From Diphasiastrum complanatum (lineage: Eukaryota > Streptophyta > Lycopodiopsida > Lycopodiales > Lycopodiaceae): DNA of 64,000 nt. Positions 51,760 through 63,400 of the stretch are shown piece after piece. Position 1 is the first letter of the stretch. The number at the start of each line of letters is the position of its first letter. Under the pieces are notes generated by a model that searched no databases, was not told the origin of the DNA, and saw nothing but the letters and a program-made list of their open reading frames with translations. A program made the translations under genes and the position numbers. The stretch covers positions 40,436,961-40,500,960 of the forward strand of contig CM055101.1 of the NCBI GenBank assembly GCA_029204225.1. The letters are read 5' to 3'.

Positions 51760-52443
51760 ATCCTTTTTGTGTGACTCAAGATCGGACGACTCTCCACGCT
51801 TCTGCGCGTCAATCAAGAGCCTTTGAAGCACCAGGCACTTCGGGCCGCTAACAGGCTAGCTAAGCTGGGCACGCGCGAGGTCTCACGGCCTCTCCTCCTC
51901 TTCTCTCTTTATGATGGATCTTCCACCAAGCTATGGTGGCTGCTATCATGGATCTGATCCATGCTCTCTTGTCTTTCCACGGTTGTCCGCGGCCTGCTCC
52001 GAGTTGACTCGCCCTACCACGATGCCCTGCTTTGTGCCTTTATAGCTCCAAAAATGGTGTTCATCAGAGAGAAAACTAAGGTTTCTCAACTATAAACCCT
52101 AGCTGTCTTTTTGGCTATCTGATCTTCTTGAGAATTAATCTGAGCAGCTCCCTATCTCTCTGAGGTTGCCCTACAGCAGGCAATATTCTGCTCCAAACCA
52201 CTCTTCAAACGGTGTTCGATGGGATTCAAACCAATCACACATGCCAAGCAACCCTTCTGAAGATTTTCCAGCTTCACTTTTTGCTTGCCCTCTGATTCAG
52301 CTGACAATCCCCTGCCTTTGAATCTTTTTATAGTTTTGAGCTATTCCACGAATCTCCACAGACTCAGTTTTGTGCTTCCTAGCCAACAAACCGTCGTGAA
52401 TTTGCAGCCTTCTGTTCTTGTCCAATGATTCAAGCCACCAAAG
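51760..52443 (-). other. Leader of element C
   Basis: About 700 bp of GC-richer DNA between the primer site and reverse transcriptase; gag, protease and integrase are absent. Plus-strand landmarks (GCGCGCGAGG-like motifs, CTCCTCTTCTCTC, GTTTCTCAACTATAAACCCT) resemble the leader of element D at 62503-63388, linking the two elements. Confidence 0.6.
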
Positions 52444-52455
52444 GCTCTGATACCA
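52444..52455 (-). promoter_or_regulatory. Primer-binding site of element C
   Basis: Minus strand TGGTATCAGAGC directly adjoins the 5' LTR. Confidence 0.92.
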
Positions 52456-52707
52456 AGTTAAGAAACACAGTTTAAACACCCAACCGAATCAATCACCACA
52501 GCACAATGTCAAGTGCAACAAGACAAGACAACAGAATTGCTCTCCACAAACTGTATATTCAACTGATAAGTAAGTACAAAGATAAGTTGCTTAAAAGCAC
52601 TCAAATGGCTCATAAAAGAAAGATGGCCCGATAACTCTAGAACTAAGCACACGTGGTGCCGTTGAAATAAGAAAGTCCTGTATAAGTTGATCATTGCTAT
52701 TTTAACT
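52456..52707 (-). mobile_element. 5' LTR of element C
   Basis: 252 bp, AGTTAAGAAACACAG ... GCTATTTTAACT, followed by the AATAC target duplication at 52708-52712. Confidence 0.92.
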
Positions 52708-53008
52708 AATACTCTCGCGGGGCAGTAGCAAGCGCATCCTCCAGCCAATAATCACAAGTAAATCAAGTTCTTAGAAGATTCTTATACATTTTCCAACATT
52801 GCTATATGGATATTGGTTTATCACAGTAACAACCAATAAATTTCGTAGAACGCGTTCGTTTTAGTTAATGCATTGATTGTAGTTCTGACTGGTGGTTTTT
52901 GTCTTTTCATTGTGGAGGTGTGATGGTGAGGTGCGGGATGTAGGTGCGTTGGCTCTCTGTGGGCAGGATAGGCAGCTCATTGTTAGTCAACTCGACTAAT
53001 GATTAAAT

Positions 53009-53484
53009 AGTTAAAATTTTGTTAGGATCTAGTGCAGTATGCAGATCACATCACACAATCACCATAGCCACTCCTCACAAGCTCTCAAAGATGGCACAAC
53101 AAAAGTTAAGTCTATTATGAAGAAACACTATACATATAGCAAAGCCCCAAACTGCATGGGCTCAACAAGTGTCACTAAACTGGCCTACCACCTGCCAAAC
53201 TAGAGTTAGGCCCAATATGGCCACATATACTGACAAACCCAAGACATGCCCCTGAGTATAGCATAATGAACTCAAAACCACTGTACAGGCTAACTTCTTC
53301 CTACGTGTGGCTACCCAGCTAACCCAAGTAGCCGTCTACAGGATCAGTGCCTGATCAATATATCCTAATGAGCCACGTCCCAATCACAACCATATACAGT
53401 AAACCAAATAGACTGTACAATAATTACATCATCACATTTAGAGCTTACATGAAATGTATATCAGATTAACTCTGATTTCTAACT
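53009..53484 (-). mobile_element. 3' LTR of element D
   Basis: 476 bp, plus-strand reading AGTTAAAATTTTGTTAGG ... GATTTCTAACT; differs from 63401-63876 by scattered substitutions and no length change. Confidence 0.9.
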
Positions 53485-53494
53485 CTCTCCCTTA
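53485..53494 (-). promoter_or_regulatory. Polypurine tract of element D
   Basis: Minus strand TAAGGGAGAG directly precedes the AGTTAG start of the 3' LTR. Confidence 0.82.
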
Positions 53495-56400
53495 AGCTCA
53501 AATGTGATAAGAGTGAAAATCAATAATTTGTAGCAATCTCTGGAGTGTCCAAAAGATGTTATTCATGTCCTGCTACTCTGTACTTGACTCACACTCAAGC
53601 ACACCAACAAACCACCAGGTTTGACTCACAAAGTATCATGCGACCACAATGCTCATACAGAGAGTCTACCACACTCTCGACCAGTTGACTCGTCCCCAAT
53701 CCGACTTGAACACAAGTGGACCACACGAGCGACATGGCTCAAACTGAGGAAATCCCACTGCCACCATGAGATTTACATCCTCCATCTAGCTAGGCTGACA
53801 TTCTATCAGACACTTACAAGCACAAACCTGTAAAGCTGACATAAATGAGCAACTGAGGCTCAACCTGAGGAAATCTTACTGCCACCATAAGATTGCACCC
53901 TCACCAAATAGACAACTAGTAGACAATGACAAGTCAATGAGCATAAAATGACTACTCTGTTTTACTGTAGCAAATGCACAACAACATACAACTCCGACTC
54001 ATATCTGGACTCTAGTGACAAGGCAACATGCAAGACCACACACACTCATGCAAACCAACATGAATGATAAAGCGTCAAATACATGACCAAGGCCTGCCCA
54101 TAAATGGTATCCTGTCGTACCAACACATGTGCCACCTGTAGATCCGCTACTACACCACTGGTCACCAAATCAGGTCCTCAACCATGTCCTGCACCTGTAA
54201 CCAAGATGCTCTCACGTCCAAGCATATCACATAGATTTCCTCATACATCATCCAAGATCAACCATCTCGAACCAATGAGCACTCCAAGCCTCATCCCTTA
54301 ACAAAGCTATGCTCCAAGTCGTTTTGCCCTGACATCTTGTCCAATAAGCCCTGAAAGCTGATTCCCATCCATTACCCATGCTCCAAGCACAAGAGTCTAC
54401 CAAGGACTCAATAAATGAATGTACACAAACCTCACCATAGGCTATACCTGAGTAGCTCGCCCACCTCCCAGAGATACTGATGATGATCTGTCTGTCCTAC
54501 ATCCCATGTAGGTTCAACTTTCCATGCTTGACGTTGCCAACTCTGATTTGACCAGTACATAGGCCTCCCACCAAGGAGCCTATCTCACCAACATTGTATT
54601 TATCATAGCATCCAAGCCAAAGCAAATGCAAACTAGATCCACTATCATGATGAATAACTCACCCACGATCCATAGCATATCAGGTAGGATAGCTCCAGAA
54701 CCCTATACCCTGTACCATCTGATCACCAAGTATCCATTACCCGCTGATAGCTCTCCAAGACTCTGTCCACCTGTAGTGCAACTAGACTCCAACTTGATCT
54801 AACCAAAAGCTACATCATGCTTACCAAATAATGATGGATACACACAACATGTGATGCCAACCTCGAGATCACTGTGTATATAACCATGCAGCTCACCTGA
54901 TTACTTGCCAAAGTATCAACTGTCACTCCTTAAGCAACATCTCCATCTCTGCTGGCTCACAACCATGGACATGCTGGATCCACATCACCCCGTAATGCTC
55001 TCCATGCCCTTAGGATATGTACCACCACAGCTACACTCCATGCCACCTATCTCCAAGTAGGCATGACCCGTCCCTAGGTCACCACATGATGCACCAGCTG
55101 AAGAACATCGTCCATACATCAAATGACATATCATATCTGAGCAACTTTAGCATCTCTCTGAGTGCCACCCCAATGGACTCGTCATCCACATACTATGCTC
55201 ACCTGATATCTCCGATCCTGGTCACCATCCTGCTAGACAAGCCAAACTCCAAAGCATTACCTGCTCCACCTGGCTCCTAGCATCTGCTCGCTCTCCCTAG
55301 CTATGTGCCACCCGACACCATGCCACCGCAAGCATATCCCTCAGTCTCCGCTCACGGGATCCCGAGACTACTGTCTCCCTGATCATATTGAGGTATATGG
55401 CTCTGAGTGTCTCCCTCTAGGCTTATCCCTGATCTCACCACTTGAGAATCTGCACCATGGAAATTCCAACACTGTGCTAAGCCTAGACTCCTGCAAATAC
55501 AGCCAAATGCAGAAAATCTATAGATAGCTTATCCACACCTGTGATGGTAGATGTCCCCCCATCGATGCCAATGTCCAAAGCTGGCCCCCTACTGTAATGC
55601 CAACCTGTACTCCCAAATGAGCACAACATGAAGTCCTCGCCATCAGTGTCTCCTCTGGTAGATCGCTAGCAAAACACCCATCATAGTGTTTGCCCTTCGA
55701 TCACACCCCGTGCAATCTGCATCAGCTCTCCTCTGGCTCTCAAAGCTTCACGCTTTGCCCATTTGTGTTTGCAGTGTTTTGATTTTTTCACGAATCCCAC
55801 TTGTAAGTCATGTCCATGCTAATGACTCAGGTCCAATATGAAATAGCTGACCCCTAATGATTATCCCATGTCATCCTGTAGTGCTATCCCTACCAGGTAT
55901 TCCAATGCCATCCCTGATCATAAAGATCTGAGCATCTACCCTGTAGTGCCCACTTGTATTCTCCCAAGCTAGCTCCAAGCTACTCCTGTGAATGGTTCCA
56001 AACCACTCCCTGAGAATACACTGAGATGTGAACTCCAAAGCCACCATCAAGTCCCTCACATGACTGTGCATGCCAATATCCCTCCAAGTGAACCTGTGAG
56101 ATCTTCCATGCCCCAAACCAAATGATCTACACCTTGTCATCATTGAAATCTGCATCTCTGATGCAATACTGATATGGCAAATTGACTTGACTTATCCAAA
56201 CTGGCAGTTGAAGTGTATCTCCTCGATGACAACCTGATACACTGCTCCACAACTACAATGGCTCAAAATTGACTTATCGACTGCAAAACTGCAAAATCAT
56301 CACACTCACCACTCACGAAGAGTATCCAAAGTGTGATTATCGACCCGTTCTTCATCCTCTGTGTGTCCCACACATAGCTCGTCCAATGCAAGTCCGCTAT

Positions 56401-57392
56401 CTTGCCCAATGGCTTTCAACTAGCACCACCTCGCACTTCCATCACCTATGACTGCCAAAATGTGTGAACCTCCAAGCTAGCCCATATTTTCCTCCGAAAG
56501 AGAAATTTTTAAGCTACAGATGCGTGTGTTAATGCAGCTATCACCTGACTCGACAATGTCACTGCCGATCATACCTGTGAGAGCGTTCCCCCAAAATGCC
56601 ACTTGATGTTGGTTGGTTCGAACCCCAAAAGTTGAACCTGATCACAAGAATTTTTCACCTGTAACCGGCATATCATGCCTACCTCTCACCTGTGATTCCT
56701 TGCCCTCTCAAAATTGTTGCCAATGATGAGTAGTCATGCCGCCAAACTGCACTTCCGTCACCAAAACTAGCTTTCTCCACACAAATCCGCTACCATTCGC
56801 TCCCATACTGCATTTACCGCTTCCAAACACTCTGTTACCCTCTCAGGAGTAAGTAATAATGATTTCGAAGTGATAATGCCTCATTGTACCACCCTGTGGC
56901 AGGTTTTACCAGCCAAAAATTGTCCCGAATTTGGCCCTACGATACCCAAATAGCGAATGTAGCCCATCTCTAGGTCACCCGCACTCCGCTCGAAAGAATG
57001 GTGATGAAAACTCTCCAAAATGTGTTTCTCCTTGCTCTATGATGTTGCTTTGTCCACTAGCTCTGAGCAGCCAGTTTCAGGGGTTATTTTGGCCCAAGGA
57101 TGGCCAAGAAAGGTGCCTTCTAGCTATAGTTAGCCCCAAAACCATTTTGCCTTGCATTTTGAACTGAATCTTCATAATGAAGATTTTTAATGAAGAATAG
57201 CGACTTTAAAAGTTGGGTCATTTTTAGCCTTTTCTTTGAAAGATTTTTAATGAAGTTTCTTCAATATGGCCTTTCAAGACTTTCAAGACCCATTCAACCA
57301 CATCTAATGGTCCTTTTGGATCTTACGGCCCACGATTCTCCCTGAGAACTATATCATAGCCGCGGATCATGATAGGACAAAATTCGATAATA
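53495..57392 (-). mobile_element. Non-coding body of element D
   Basis: Almost 3.9 kb without retroviral motifs on either strand. The longest minus frame (55871-56155, 94 codons) and the plus frames are not conserved in the inverted copy at 2270-4406, although the DNA aligns over about 2 kb. This fits non-coding packaging or spacer DNA of a LARD. Tryptophan-rich and tandem-like phrases (TGAGGAAATC-CACTGCCACCA near 53742 and 53862) recur locally. Confidence 0.6.
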
Positions 57393-57397
57393 AAAAA
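57393..57397. repeat. Target-site duplication AAAAA of B2 (left)
   Basis: AAAAA adjoins the left LTR and again the right LTR at 62498-62502. The sequence is simple, but both LTR ends are sharp. Confidence 0.75.
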
Positions 57398-58224
57398 TGT
57401 TGAATTCACACGTGTGGATTGGTCCACTACATGTACTTGTGATCTCCTAAGGTGTGTAGATGCACCAAGATCAAGACTAGATTGAGATTCAAGAACTATC
57501 TTTGATTCTATGGCAAAAACACACTACTACATGCATTCAATCACTTCCAACTCTCACTCACATGTGTGGGAAGTGTTCCAAAAGTATTCTAAGTAAAAAC
57601 AAGCTGCTCTCCTCGGGTAGAGAGAGAAAAACCATCATGAGCTCTCGGGCAGAGAGAGAAAGCTAGAAATTCAATGACACTCAAAATCCACTCAATCTCA
57701 AAATCAATTAGATCCAAAATGAGGAGTACAATGATACTAGTAGATTCATGAGCTACCACTATGCTTAACTATGATTGGATCACACTTTGCCACCTCTTAA
57801 TCCTATTGGACCATTGATCCATGCACCTCTAAATTCTATTGGACTATATTCAAGCACATCTCAAATTCCTATTGGACCACACATGGTTCCACCTCTAAAA
57901 CCTATTGGACCTCTTAAACTTCATCAAACAAAAGCATTACACTTGTCTGCACTCTAATTGGAACAAGTTTGGCCTCCTACTCTATTTTGGCTCAATAGTG
58001 GCATTACAAGTGGAAATGGATAATTTGCCATCTATGCCAAATTTGACCCTATTAACATCCTACACCTAAATGCTTGACTATGAAATTCTATGGGACCCCT
58101 ATATCAAACATTTTGATTTACTTTACAATTCTCCACACGTGGGAACATCCTCCACACATGTGAGATTCACTTACAAACTTCTATCATAAAAAATACCAAG
58201 CTAGATTTTTGCCAATTTCTCACA
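57398..58224 (-). mobile_element. 3' LTR of B2
   Basis: 827 bp; plus-strand reading TGTTGAATTCACACGTGTGG ... CCAATTTCTCACA. It contains CACACGTGTG, CACATGTGTG, CCACACGTGG and CACACATGTG palindromes. Confidence 0.94.
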
Positions 58225-58233
58225 CTCCTCCTC
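58225..58233 (-). promoter_or_regulatory. Polypurine tract of B2
   Basis: Minus strand GAGGAGGAG directly precedes the TGTGAG start of the 3' LTR. Confidence 0.9.
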
Positions 58234-58336
58234 AAAAAATAGCTTGGAAAGGTACTAGATCACTTGAGAAGTTTGTAAATCTTTTTGAGTGGATCCTTTG
58301 GTATGCATAAGAAGTGAAGATCAGCCAAGGGATCCA

Positions 58337-59180
58337 TCATAGCAGCACCCTCACCATATCCATGATAAGATCTCTTTGGTAGAGATCTCTTGCCAATGCC
58401 TTTGAAGAGTGCTCCACCAATATGCCACTATGATCATGGGCTTCCTCCATGCTTGATGATGATCTTTGATTTGAAAGTTTCACTTGCATGATGGATGCAC
58501 CATAAATAGAGAAATCTGAGGCTTCCAAGCCTCATAAGGATCATGGAGATCAAGATCATAAGATGTGAAACAATGATGATTATCAAGATTATGCTTTCTA
58601 GCTTGACTAGTCCACATACAATGAACTATATCCATAATGGATCTAATCTTGATATCAAAGACTATCTTGATCTTTTTTAGGCTAGTTACTCTCTCAAGGA
58701 TGTAAGTGTCCACTTTGGATGCTTCACTTAATCTCAAGAGGAGTTTACAATTTGCCTCAAAACATGTGAAAACATGATTTTCAAAAAAGTGAGTACCAAG
58801 CTCAATCTTGTTCTTACTAGAATCAAGAGCATACTTTTGACAATACAATATCTTGCTTTCAAAAAGTATTGGAAACACATCTAAGTCAATAATGACAAGA
58901 AACATGTCCATACCATAAGCATCATACAAAACTAGTATAGCTTTTCTTGAACTTTGAGATCCAAAAAATTCAATGAAGCAAGATAGCATTTCAAGCAAAG
59001 GAAGAGAAGCATATATGAATGTGTTGTAGTAGATACAACATGAAAGATGCCCCTCTTTGCTATGTAAGGTGATCCATAAAGACTCGGCCATGCATCTTGA
59101 AGATCTTCTTGAAATCATATGAAGAAGAAACTCCTCCTCACACATTGGCCCCATCATAACTTGAATACCTTCAAAAAAGA
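58337..59180 (-). CDS. B-family 3' region in place of reverse transcriptase (B2)
   Basis: This is the C-terminal half of the 518-codon frame that ends at 58480. Blocks SRKAILVLYDAYGMDMFLVI, LFESKILYCQKYALDSSKNK, CFEANCKLLLRLSEASKVDT, DIKIRSIMDIVHCMWTSQAR and DLHDPYEAWKPQI align in order with B1. No YVDD or RNase H signature is seen in this frame. In another frame (to 58337) the codons EHSSKALARDLYQRDLIMDM match the RNase-H-tail-like end of B1. The frame is open for all of this length, which argues for recent translation or selection. Function unknown. Confidence 0.6.
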
Positions 59181-60036
59181 TAACTTGTGATGCTTCTTGA
59201 AAAGCCTTGATCTCGGCCACTTCCAAGATTGAATCTTTATGCAATGTGACATCTCTATTCACAATCACTTTTGAAATAGAGAGTGTAAAGACACTAAAGG
59301 CCTCCTTGATGGATGAGTATCCAATCATGATCCATGAGCTCGGATCATCCTTCCTTCTTGTTTCCAAGGGAATATGTGCAAAGCAAGCACTACCAAGTTC
59401 ACTAAGGTGATCAACCTTAGGCTTCATCTTGAATAAAACTTCATATGGTGCTATTCCTTCAAGAGCTCCAATACTCCTCAAGGCTTTGATCTTCAATGAG
59501 AATTTCTTCTCAACATATGCTTTGAATAATAAGGAATAATCATACACCATAATACTTGAAGAGAGAAGATATGTGCATCTTGTGTGATCATCCTCCTTTG
59601 AAATATTGGACATATAAGAAACATCAAGAGAGTTTGCACTCTCACTTGGATCCAATTTGTAGGTGCCTTCAAATCTTGATCCATATGCAAGGATCTCACC
59701 ATCCTTCTTGATCACACAATTGTCAATATTGAAATTGACATCAAAGCCACTATCAAGAAGTTGGCCAACACTTAAGATGTTCTTTGTAAGCTTTGGGACA
59801 AAAAGAACATTGTTGAGAAAGAGATCCTTAGAAGATGCAAGCTTCAAGGGAATAATCCCTACTCCTGCAATATTGCACTCATGCTTACTTGCAAAGTATA
59901 TGGTCTTCTTGACTCCATCATAAGGCAAAATAGATGAAAAAAAGTGCTTGGAGCCACACATATGTGAAGATGCTCCACTATCAATATACCATGAGTCATC
60001 CTTGTTGAAGGTGGAAGAGGAGAAGCTTGATGCCAT
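59181..60036 (-). CDS. B2 protease and remodelled integrase
   Basis: The frame from 60036 (MASSFSSSTFNKDDSWYIDS) carries an intact protease signature WYIDSGASSHMCG, then NNVLFVPKLTKNILSVGQLL. Most of integrase is gone: after KEDD it reads the fragment VYDYSLLFKAYVEKKFSLKI KALRS and jumps to GIAPYEVLFKMKPKVDHLSE, losing exactly the part with SDNGGE and PQQNG. The C-terminal integrase residues (VIVNRDVTLHKDS) follow and lead into the B-family 3' region. It is in the same frame as gag, separated from it by one TAA. Confidence 0.82.
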
Positions 60037-60069
60037 AAGAGAGCCTTCTCCATCACTTGCAATATAGTC

Positions 60070-60915
60070 TTATTTCTCATTGGTGATGTTGGCTTGATTG
60101 AGTTGATTCTTCTTCTTGAAGCAATTGGTGGCATAATGGCCTTTCTTGCCACAATAAAAGCACTTGAACTTCTTCTTCTTGAGATTTGAAGTAGAAGCAT
60201 GAGAGGTATCCTTCTCCTCCTCTCCATCTTGGTCTTTAGCTTTGTCATTAGAGAAGTGATGGTGTTGCTTCTTACTCCTCTCTTTGTGCTTGGCAGATAG
60301 AACTTTGCCATCATCATGCTTGTCCATCCTCAAGAGTTTGTACTCTTGTCTTGATTCTTCAGAAATAAGCACACTTTGAAGGGCCTCCAAACTTGGTAGC
60401 TCCTCCTTAATGGCATAGGATTGGACAAGGTTGTCATATTCATCTCTCAAGCCATTGAGAATATCTTGGACTAGCTCACTTTGATTAATTGAGTCACCAA
60501 TACATGCAAGCTCCCTATGAATATCCTTGACTCTCAAAACATAATTAGATGCACTCTCATCACTCTTTTGACTACTTTGGAATATTTGATTTCTAAGAGT
60601 GAGGAGCCTAGAGGTGTTCTTAGCCTCATAGATGGACTTGAGACAATCCCAAGCTTCCTTGGATGTAGAACAATCACCAATCTCCCTCAATATCTCATTA
60701 GAGACATTCATCTTAATGTAGTGGAGAGCCATCCTAGCTCTCTTCTTGTATTTTTGTACTTCTTGAAGGACTTGAGGCTCCTCCTCAATCCCAAGTACAA
60801 TGTCCATCACATCTTGGAGTATCAAGATGGACTCCATCCTCAACTTCCATATTGAATAATTGGAAGTAGACAATCTCTCACTTGGTTGCAACAAGTATGA
60901 ACTCATTGAAGTCAT
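60070..60915 (-). CDS. B2 gag, intact, with CCHC zinc knuckle
   Basis: 281 codons from ATG at 60915 to TAA at 60070: MTSMSSYLLQPSERLSTSNY, RMESILILQDVMDIVLGIEE, ALHYIKMNVSNEILREIGDC, TSRLLTLRNQIFQSSQKSDE and LVQDILNGLRDEYDNLVQSY make up the UBN2-type capsid; a Lys/His-rich linker and the knuckle CFYCGKKGHYATNC (C-x2-C-x4-H-x4-C) end it. Full length for a copia gag. Gag packages element RNA, so this protein could package B2 RNA itself or that of relatives. Pol follows in the same frame after one TAA, so suppression of this stop could make a gag-pol. Confidence 0.93.
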   Translation of the reverse strand: MTSMSSYLLQPSERLSTSNYSIWKLRMESILILQDVMDIVLGIEEEPQVLQEVQKYKKRARMALHYIKMNVSNEILREIGDCSTSKEAWDCLKSIYEAKNTSRLLTLRNQIFQSSQKSDESASNYVLRVKDIHRELACIGDSINQSELVQDILNGLRDEYDNLVQSYAIKEELPSLEALQSVLISEESRQEYKLLRMDKHDDGKVLSAKHKERSKKQHHHFSNDKAKDQDGEEEKDTSHASTSNLKKKKFKCFYCGKKGHYATNCFKKKNQLNQANITNEK

Positions 60916-61660
60916 GTAAAGTGAAGATAAATAAAAGTGATGAACAAAAAACGTTGCTTCTCTCTCACTATAGGATCCAATAATGGTGTGCTACCATCTC
61001 CTATGCAAAATCTTGCAACAAACTATGAGATGATTCTCACTAGCTATCTCAATCTCTCCAAAACTAGATCTACTTCACATCAAATGATGGAGTATGGGCA
61101 AAGTTAGGATCAAACACTCTTAGCATGTGTGAAATACACTAAGAAACCAAATTTGACTCAAATACAATGATATTGCATGAAACAAAATGGCTAAGATCTC
61201 AAAACAATGCCTAGATCACATATGGATGAGATTGGTAAGCATTCAACTGTGATTTTGGATCAAACAAGCAATCTCTTGACCAAACCAAATGTGTCCACCC
61301 AGGTCTAGGTGCCCTACCTAACCCTCTTCAAAAGCTTATAGCTTTTGATTGGCTCAACCAAATGGAATGAAACTGATTGCATCAGAAACTAGACAAAAAT
61401 AGCTTCAAAACAAGCTATCTAGCAAGATTTTTGGATCAAACATGAAAGAGAACTCCCAAACTGAAATTGGATGTTCCTCACATGTGTCTGAGAACCTGTT
61501 TTTGTACAGTACCAGGTCAGACCCAATCAATGTCCTTTTGATCTCTTTTGATCCAAAATTGAACAAGATAGCTAGGAAAATGGGCCTTGACAATTTCTAG
61601 CTCAAGATTGATGAATAGTTTTCACTCAAATGGATCAAAATGCATGGTAACCTTAGGTAG
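60916..61660 (-). other. Leader of B2
   Basis: About 745 bp between the primer site and the gag ATG. No convincing gene; a 62-codon minus frame at 61405-61593 is likely chance. A CACATGTGTC motif lies near 61479. Confidence 0.6.
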
Positions 61661-61672
61661 GCTCTGATACCA
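61661..61672 (-). promoter_or_regulatory. Primer-binding site of B2
   Basis: Minus strand TGGTATCAGAGC directly adjoins the 5' LTR that starts at 61673. Confidence 0.95.
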
Positions 61673-62497
61673 TGTTGAATTCACACGTGTGGATTGTCCA
61701 CTACATGTACTTGTGATCTCCTAAGGTGTGTAGATGCACCAAGATCAAGACTAGATTGAGATTCAAGAACTATCTTTGATTCTATGGCAAAAACACACTA
61801 CTACATGCATTCAATCACTCCCAACTCTCACTCACATGTGTGGGAAGTGTTCCAAAAGTATTATAAGTAAACACAAGCTGCTCTCCTCGAGTAGAGAGAG
61901 AAAAACCATCGTGAGCTCTTGGGTAGAGAGAGAAAGCTAGAAATTCAATGACACTCAAAATCCACTCAATCTCAAAATCAATTAGATCCAAAATGAGGAG
62001 TACAATGATACTAGTAGATTCATGAGCTATCACTATGCTTAACTATGATTGGATCACACTTTGCCACCTCTTAATCCTATTGGACCATTGATCCATGCAC
62101 CTCAAAATTCTATTGGACTATATTCAAGCACATCTCAAATTCCTATGGACCACACATGGTTCCACCTCTAAAACCTATTGGACCTCTTAAACTTCATCAA
62201 AAAAAAGCATTACACTTGTGTACACTCTAATTGGAACAAGTTTGGCCTCCTACTCTATTTTGGCTCAATAGTGGCATTACAAGTGGAAATGGATAATTTG
62301 CCATCTATGCCAAATTTGACCATATCAACGTCCTACACCTAAATGCTTGACTATGAAATTCTATGAGACCCCTATATCAAACATTTTGATTTACTTTACA
62401 ATTCTCCACACGTGGGAACATCCTCCACACATGTGAGATTCACTTACAAACTTCTATCATAAAAAATACCAAGCTAGATTTTTGCCAATTTCTCACA
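61673..62497 (-). mobile_element. 5' LTR of B2
   Basis: 825 bp; plus-strand reading TGTTGAATTCACACGTGTGG ... CCAATTTCTCACA, followed by AAAAA. Carries the same set of CACRTGTG palindromes as the other LTR. Confidence 0.94.
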
Positions 62498-62502
62498 AAA
62501 AA

Positions 62503-63388
62503 ACCACCTGTGTGCTGATCCGCAGCCTTGAGTCCTCCAAAATCCTTGATACGCTAAGACTTCTCACCCATTGGGCGCGCGCTAGGCAACGCCTCCTGCA
62601 CGACCTGTTCCCCTTTCTTCTCTCTTTCTCTTATAGCTATGGCTGCCTGATAACCATCACTCCAGTTTCTCCTCTCGTCCACGGTGTGTCACGACTCTTT
62701 GGCAGCTAATTCACGCCCCTAAAATGCCCACATACACTATTTCACAGCAGCAAAATTGTGCTCCTATAAAGAGAAATCTTTGATTTGCTTCCAGAAAGTC
62801 CTAGCTGCAATTTCCACCACAACTTCAGAGATGTATTTCTCCTTACATGCTTCATGGCCGATTATGGCCATTTGCCAGTAGTTGCGCCCTACGCCCACAG
62901 CTGTGATTTTACAGCTTCAAATTTGATTCTAAATGTAGAGAGAACAATGATTTTTTCTTCAAAAACCCTAGCAGGTCTTTTCTTCCATAACTTTTGAGAA
63001 AGGTACAATTGCTCATAATATGCTCCATGGCTGACCTTGCCCTCCTGGCAATCACTTGGCCTCTGAGATGCCACTACTTTGCAGCTCATTTTGATCTGCT
63101 CTGCTACCCTATTGACGGAGTACTCAGAGATATCCGGCCAAATTTGCGTTAGCCACATGCAACCGGTTTTGAGCAATTTTTCGTAAATTCTCCCCGGAAT
63201 CCACCTACGACGATCGTTTAGATCTTCCCCGAAGCTCCAATCAAAGGAACTTTGTTGTCTCATGCCATCCGGACTGCCTATACCCCGTATGGAGTCCTCT
63301 CTCCTAATACGCTTTGAGTGCTATTTCTCCTGGTGAAAGACGCTATCCCATAGCTCCACCGGATCGTGCATACCTGCATCACCCTGAT
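62503..63388 (-). other. Leader of element D with a 124-codon open frame
   Basis: The D leader, cut on its left by B2. A minus frame at 62889-63263 (MRQQSSFDWSFGEDLNDRRR ... VFEEKIIVLSTFRIKFEAVK) is open for 124 codons, basic, with no family I recognise; it starts about 125 bp inside the primer site, a position where gag could begin. The left part shares GC-rich motifs with the leader of element C. Confidence 0.45.
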
Positions 63389-63400
63389 GCTCTGATACCA
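63389..63400 (-). promoter_or_regulatory. Primer-binding site of element D
   Basis: Minus strand TGGTATCAGAGC directly adjoins the AACT/AGTT end of the 5' LTR. Confidence 0.93.

Larger units (their letters stand above)
47546..52707 (-). mobile_element. Copia element C with non-TG/CA LTR ends
   Basis: A minus-strand element of 5162 bp including a 2.3-kb insertion: 5' LTR 52456-52707, primer site 52444-52455, leader to about 51760, reverse transcriptase/RNase H from 51754 to 47889 (interrupted at 48241-50502), polypurine tract 47798-47811 and 3' LTR 47546-47797. The LTRs are 252 bp each and end AGTT...AACT. Gag, protease and integrase are missing between leader and reverse transcriptase, so C is itself defective, but it keeps the polymerase that families A and B lack. 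Confidence 0.9.
57398..62497 (-). mobile_element. Complete non-autonomous copia element B2, nested in element D
   Basis: 5100 bp: 5' LTR 61673-62497, primer site 61661-61672, leader, gag 60070-60915, protease/rump integrase/novel region 58480-60036, polypurine tract 58225-58233, 3' LTR 57398-58224. The LTRs (825 and 827 bp) are almost identical, so the insertion is recent and younger than element D. Both coding blocks are open. No reverse transcriptase motif is present. Gene order and 3' region match B1 although the LTRs are of a different family. Confidence 0.94.

Noticed and set aside
53018-53484. Element D LTR starting at TGTTAGG with target duplication TAAAAT
   Set aside because: Homology between the two LTRs extends back to AGTT next to the primer site, and both LTRs are then exactly 476 bp, as in element C with its firm AGTT...AACT ends.
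54104-57167. Plus-strand open frames of 60-90 codons in the body of element D
   Set aside because: They are Pro/Ser/His-rich and are not kept open in the inverted copy at 2270-4406.
62889-63263. 124-codon frame in the D leader as a new gag
   Set aside because: The position fits a gag start, but there is no capsid or zinc-knuckle signature and no second copy to compare, so it is reported only inside the leader entry.
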